From contig JALURH010000051.1 of NCBI GenBank assembly GCA_027017025.1, positions 1 to 5,581 of the forward strand: DNA of 5,581 nt. The letters run 5' to 3'. The translations under genes and the position numbers were made by a program. The DNA is from Thermofilaceae archaeon (GTDB taxonomy: Archaea > Thermoproteota > Thermoprotei > Thermofilales > Thermofilaceae). The first letter of the stretch is position 1. Each line of letters begins with the position of its first letter. Under the pieces are notes generated by a model. It did no database searches. It was given only the letters and a program-made list of their open reading frames with translations, and was not told the origin of the DNA. Shown piece after piece: positions 5,255 to 5,581 of this stretch.

Positions 5255-5323
5255 AAGTAGTGTTGAATAAACCGGGGATCAAATATAGTCACGCATATTC
5301 CCACCTAGAGAATACTACCTAAC

Positions 5324-5351
5324 AGTTTGTCTATCTACTTCAAGACAAACT
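5324..5351. repeat. 9-bp inverted repeat at the end of the decayed gene
   Basis: AGTTTGTCT (5324-5332) and AGACAAACT (5343-5351) are perfect complements around a 10-base loop. The loop contains the TAG stop (5337-5335) of the minus-strand coding-like segment, and the arms flank it. It could fold as a 3'-end stem-loop, although no T-run follows, or mark the edge of a former mobile element. The repeat is certain; its role is not. Confidence 0.5.
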
Positions 5352-5581
5352 TCTTGAGAAAATTGAGTGTCAGTAGATCCTTGACTCTTGATGCCGTGAA
5401 CCCCACCCAGATATATGTTTTCATTAACCTACCAGTTTCCTCAACAATACTCTCCCTAGTCACGGTGTAAGTCTTAGTGAGGAAAATTTTCGCTAAATCC
5501 TATATACCTTCCTTCAGGAAAAGCCGCCGAACCCCTAATCCTCTACTTATGTCTGGGATCCTTTATAACATGGATTAAACC
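5335..5581 (-). pseudogene. Decayed 3' end of an unrecognised gene, cut by the window edge
   Basis: Two minus-strand frames join into a protein-like text. The first, from 5581, reads GLIHVIKDPRHK, a TAG stop (5545-5543), then RIRGSAAFPEGRYIGFSENF. The second, open over 5499-5335, continues with KTYTVTRESIVEETGRLMK, then YIWVGFTASRVKDLLTLNF, and ends KKFVLK before TAG. The frames overlap at 5477-5499, so one internal stop plus one frameshift near the AAAATTTTCC stretch would separate an original gene. No start codon with a ribosome-binding site is seen inside the window. Composition is ordinary for a soluble protein, with no motif I can name. It could instead be two chance frames, or the break could be a sequencing error. 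Confidence 0.35.

Larger units (their letters stand above)
4977..5581. other. Right flank without an intact gene
   Basis: About 600 bases upstream of the regulator contain no convincing complete gene. They hold a gapped CTACACC...CCTAGG element (5011-5026), a strong inverted repeat (5035-5053), a possible one-helix peptide on the plus strand (5141-5254), a long inverted repeat (5324-5351) and a coding-like but interrupted minus-strand segment reaching the window edge (5335-5581). A minus-strand frame open from GTG 5304 or 5292 to 5089 overlaps the plus-strand peptide; I judge it less likely. Confidence 0.5.

Noticed and set aside
5089..5304. Minus-strand frame of about 70 codons from GTG 5304 (or GTG 5292, after AGGTGG)
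   Set aside because: It has a plausible ribosome-binding word, but the protein has no recognisable pattern and it overlaps the plus-strand hydrophobic frame; I could not choose it with confidence.
1..5581. tRNA, rRNA, CRISPR array or complete insertion sequence
   Set aside because: I saw no T-loop-like GGTTCRANTCC, no regularly spaced repeats and no transposase-like protein in any frame.

Overview
The window reads as a piece of a hyperthermophilic archaeal chromosome, most likely a crenarchaeote of Desulfurococcales type. The signs are Shine-Dalgarno words of the archaeal AGGTG kind, TATA-like boxes instead of -35/-10 promoters, heavy use of AGG/AGA, ATA and CTA codons, a TrmB-family regulator, and a sugar-binding protein held by an uncleaved N-terminal membrane helix. 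The taxonomic placement is inference from style, not from a marker gene.

All four well-supported genes lie on the minus strand, so transcription runs right to left. First is a TrmB-family regulator (3853-4926). After a 120-bp gap carrying promoter and operator-like signals comes a large extracytoplasmic sugar-binding protein (2182-3732), then a MalF-type permease (1182-2135) and a MalG-type permease (309-1178). Together they form a CUT1-type carbohydrate ABC importer with its presumed local sugar-responsive regulator. No ATPase gene is present, so the motor subunit must come from elsewhere. The substrate cannot be read from the sequence.

Regulatory structure is visible at several junctions. 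A perfect 16-bp palindrome lies just upstream of the binding-protein gene. Part of the same site (CTACACCCTA) recurs upstream of the regulator gene, as expected if the regulator controls both itself and the transporter. A T6-A-T6 tract directly after the binding-protein gene could end part of the transcripts, giving more binding protein than permease. A small hairpin just after it covers the ribosome-binding site of the first permease.

The binding protein is the most distinctive gene. Its anchor helix is a glycine zipper (Gly every fourth residue, four times), followed by six uninterrupted heptads with Tyr or Leu at a and Leu at d. This suggests an oligomeric, stalked receptor. Both permeases also lack the glutamate of the EAA loop.

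The flanks hold no intact large gene. The right flank (4927-5581) has a 19-bp inverted repeat, a possible one-helix peptide, and what looks like the decayed 3' end of an unrecognised minus-strand gene finishing in a 9-bp inverted repeat. The left flank (1-308) has only weak signals.
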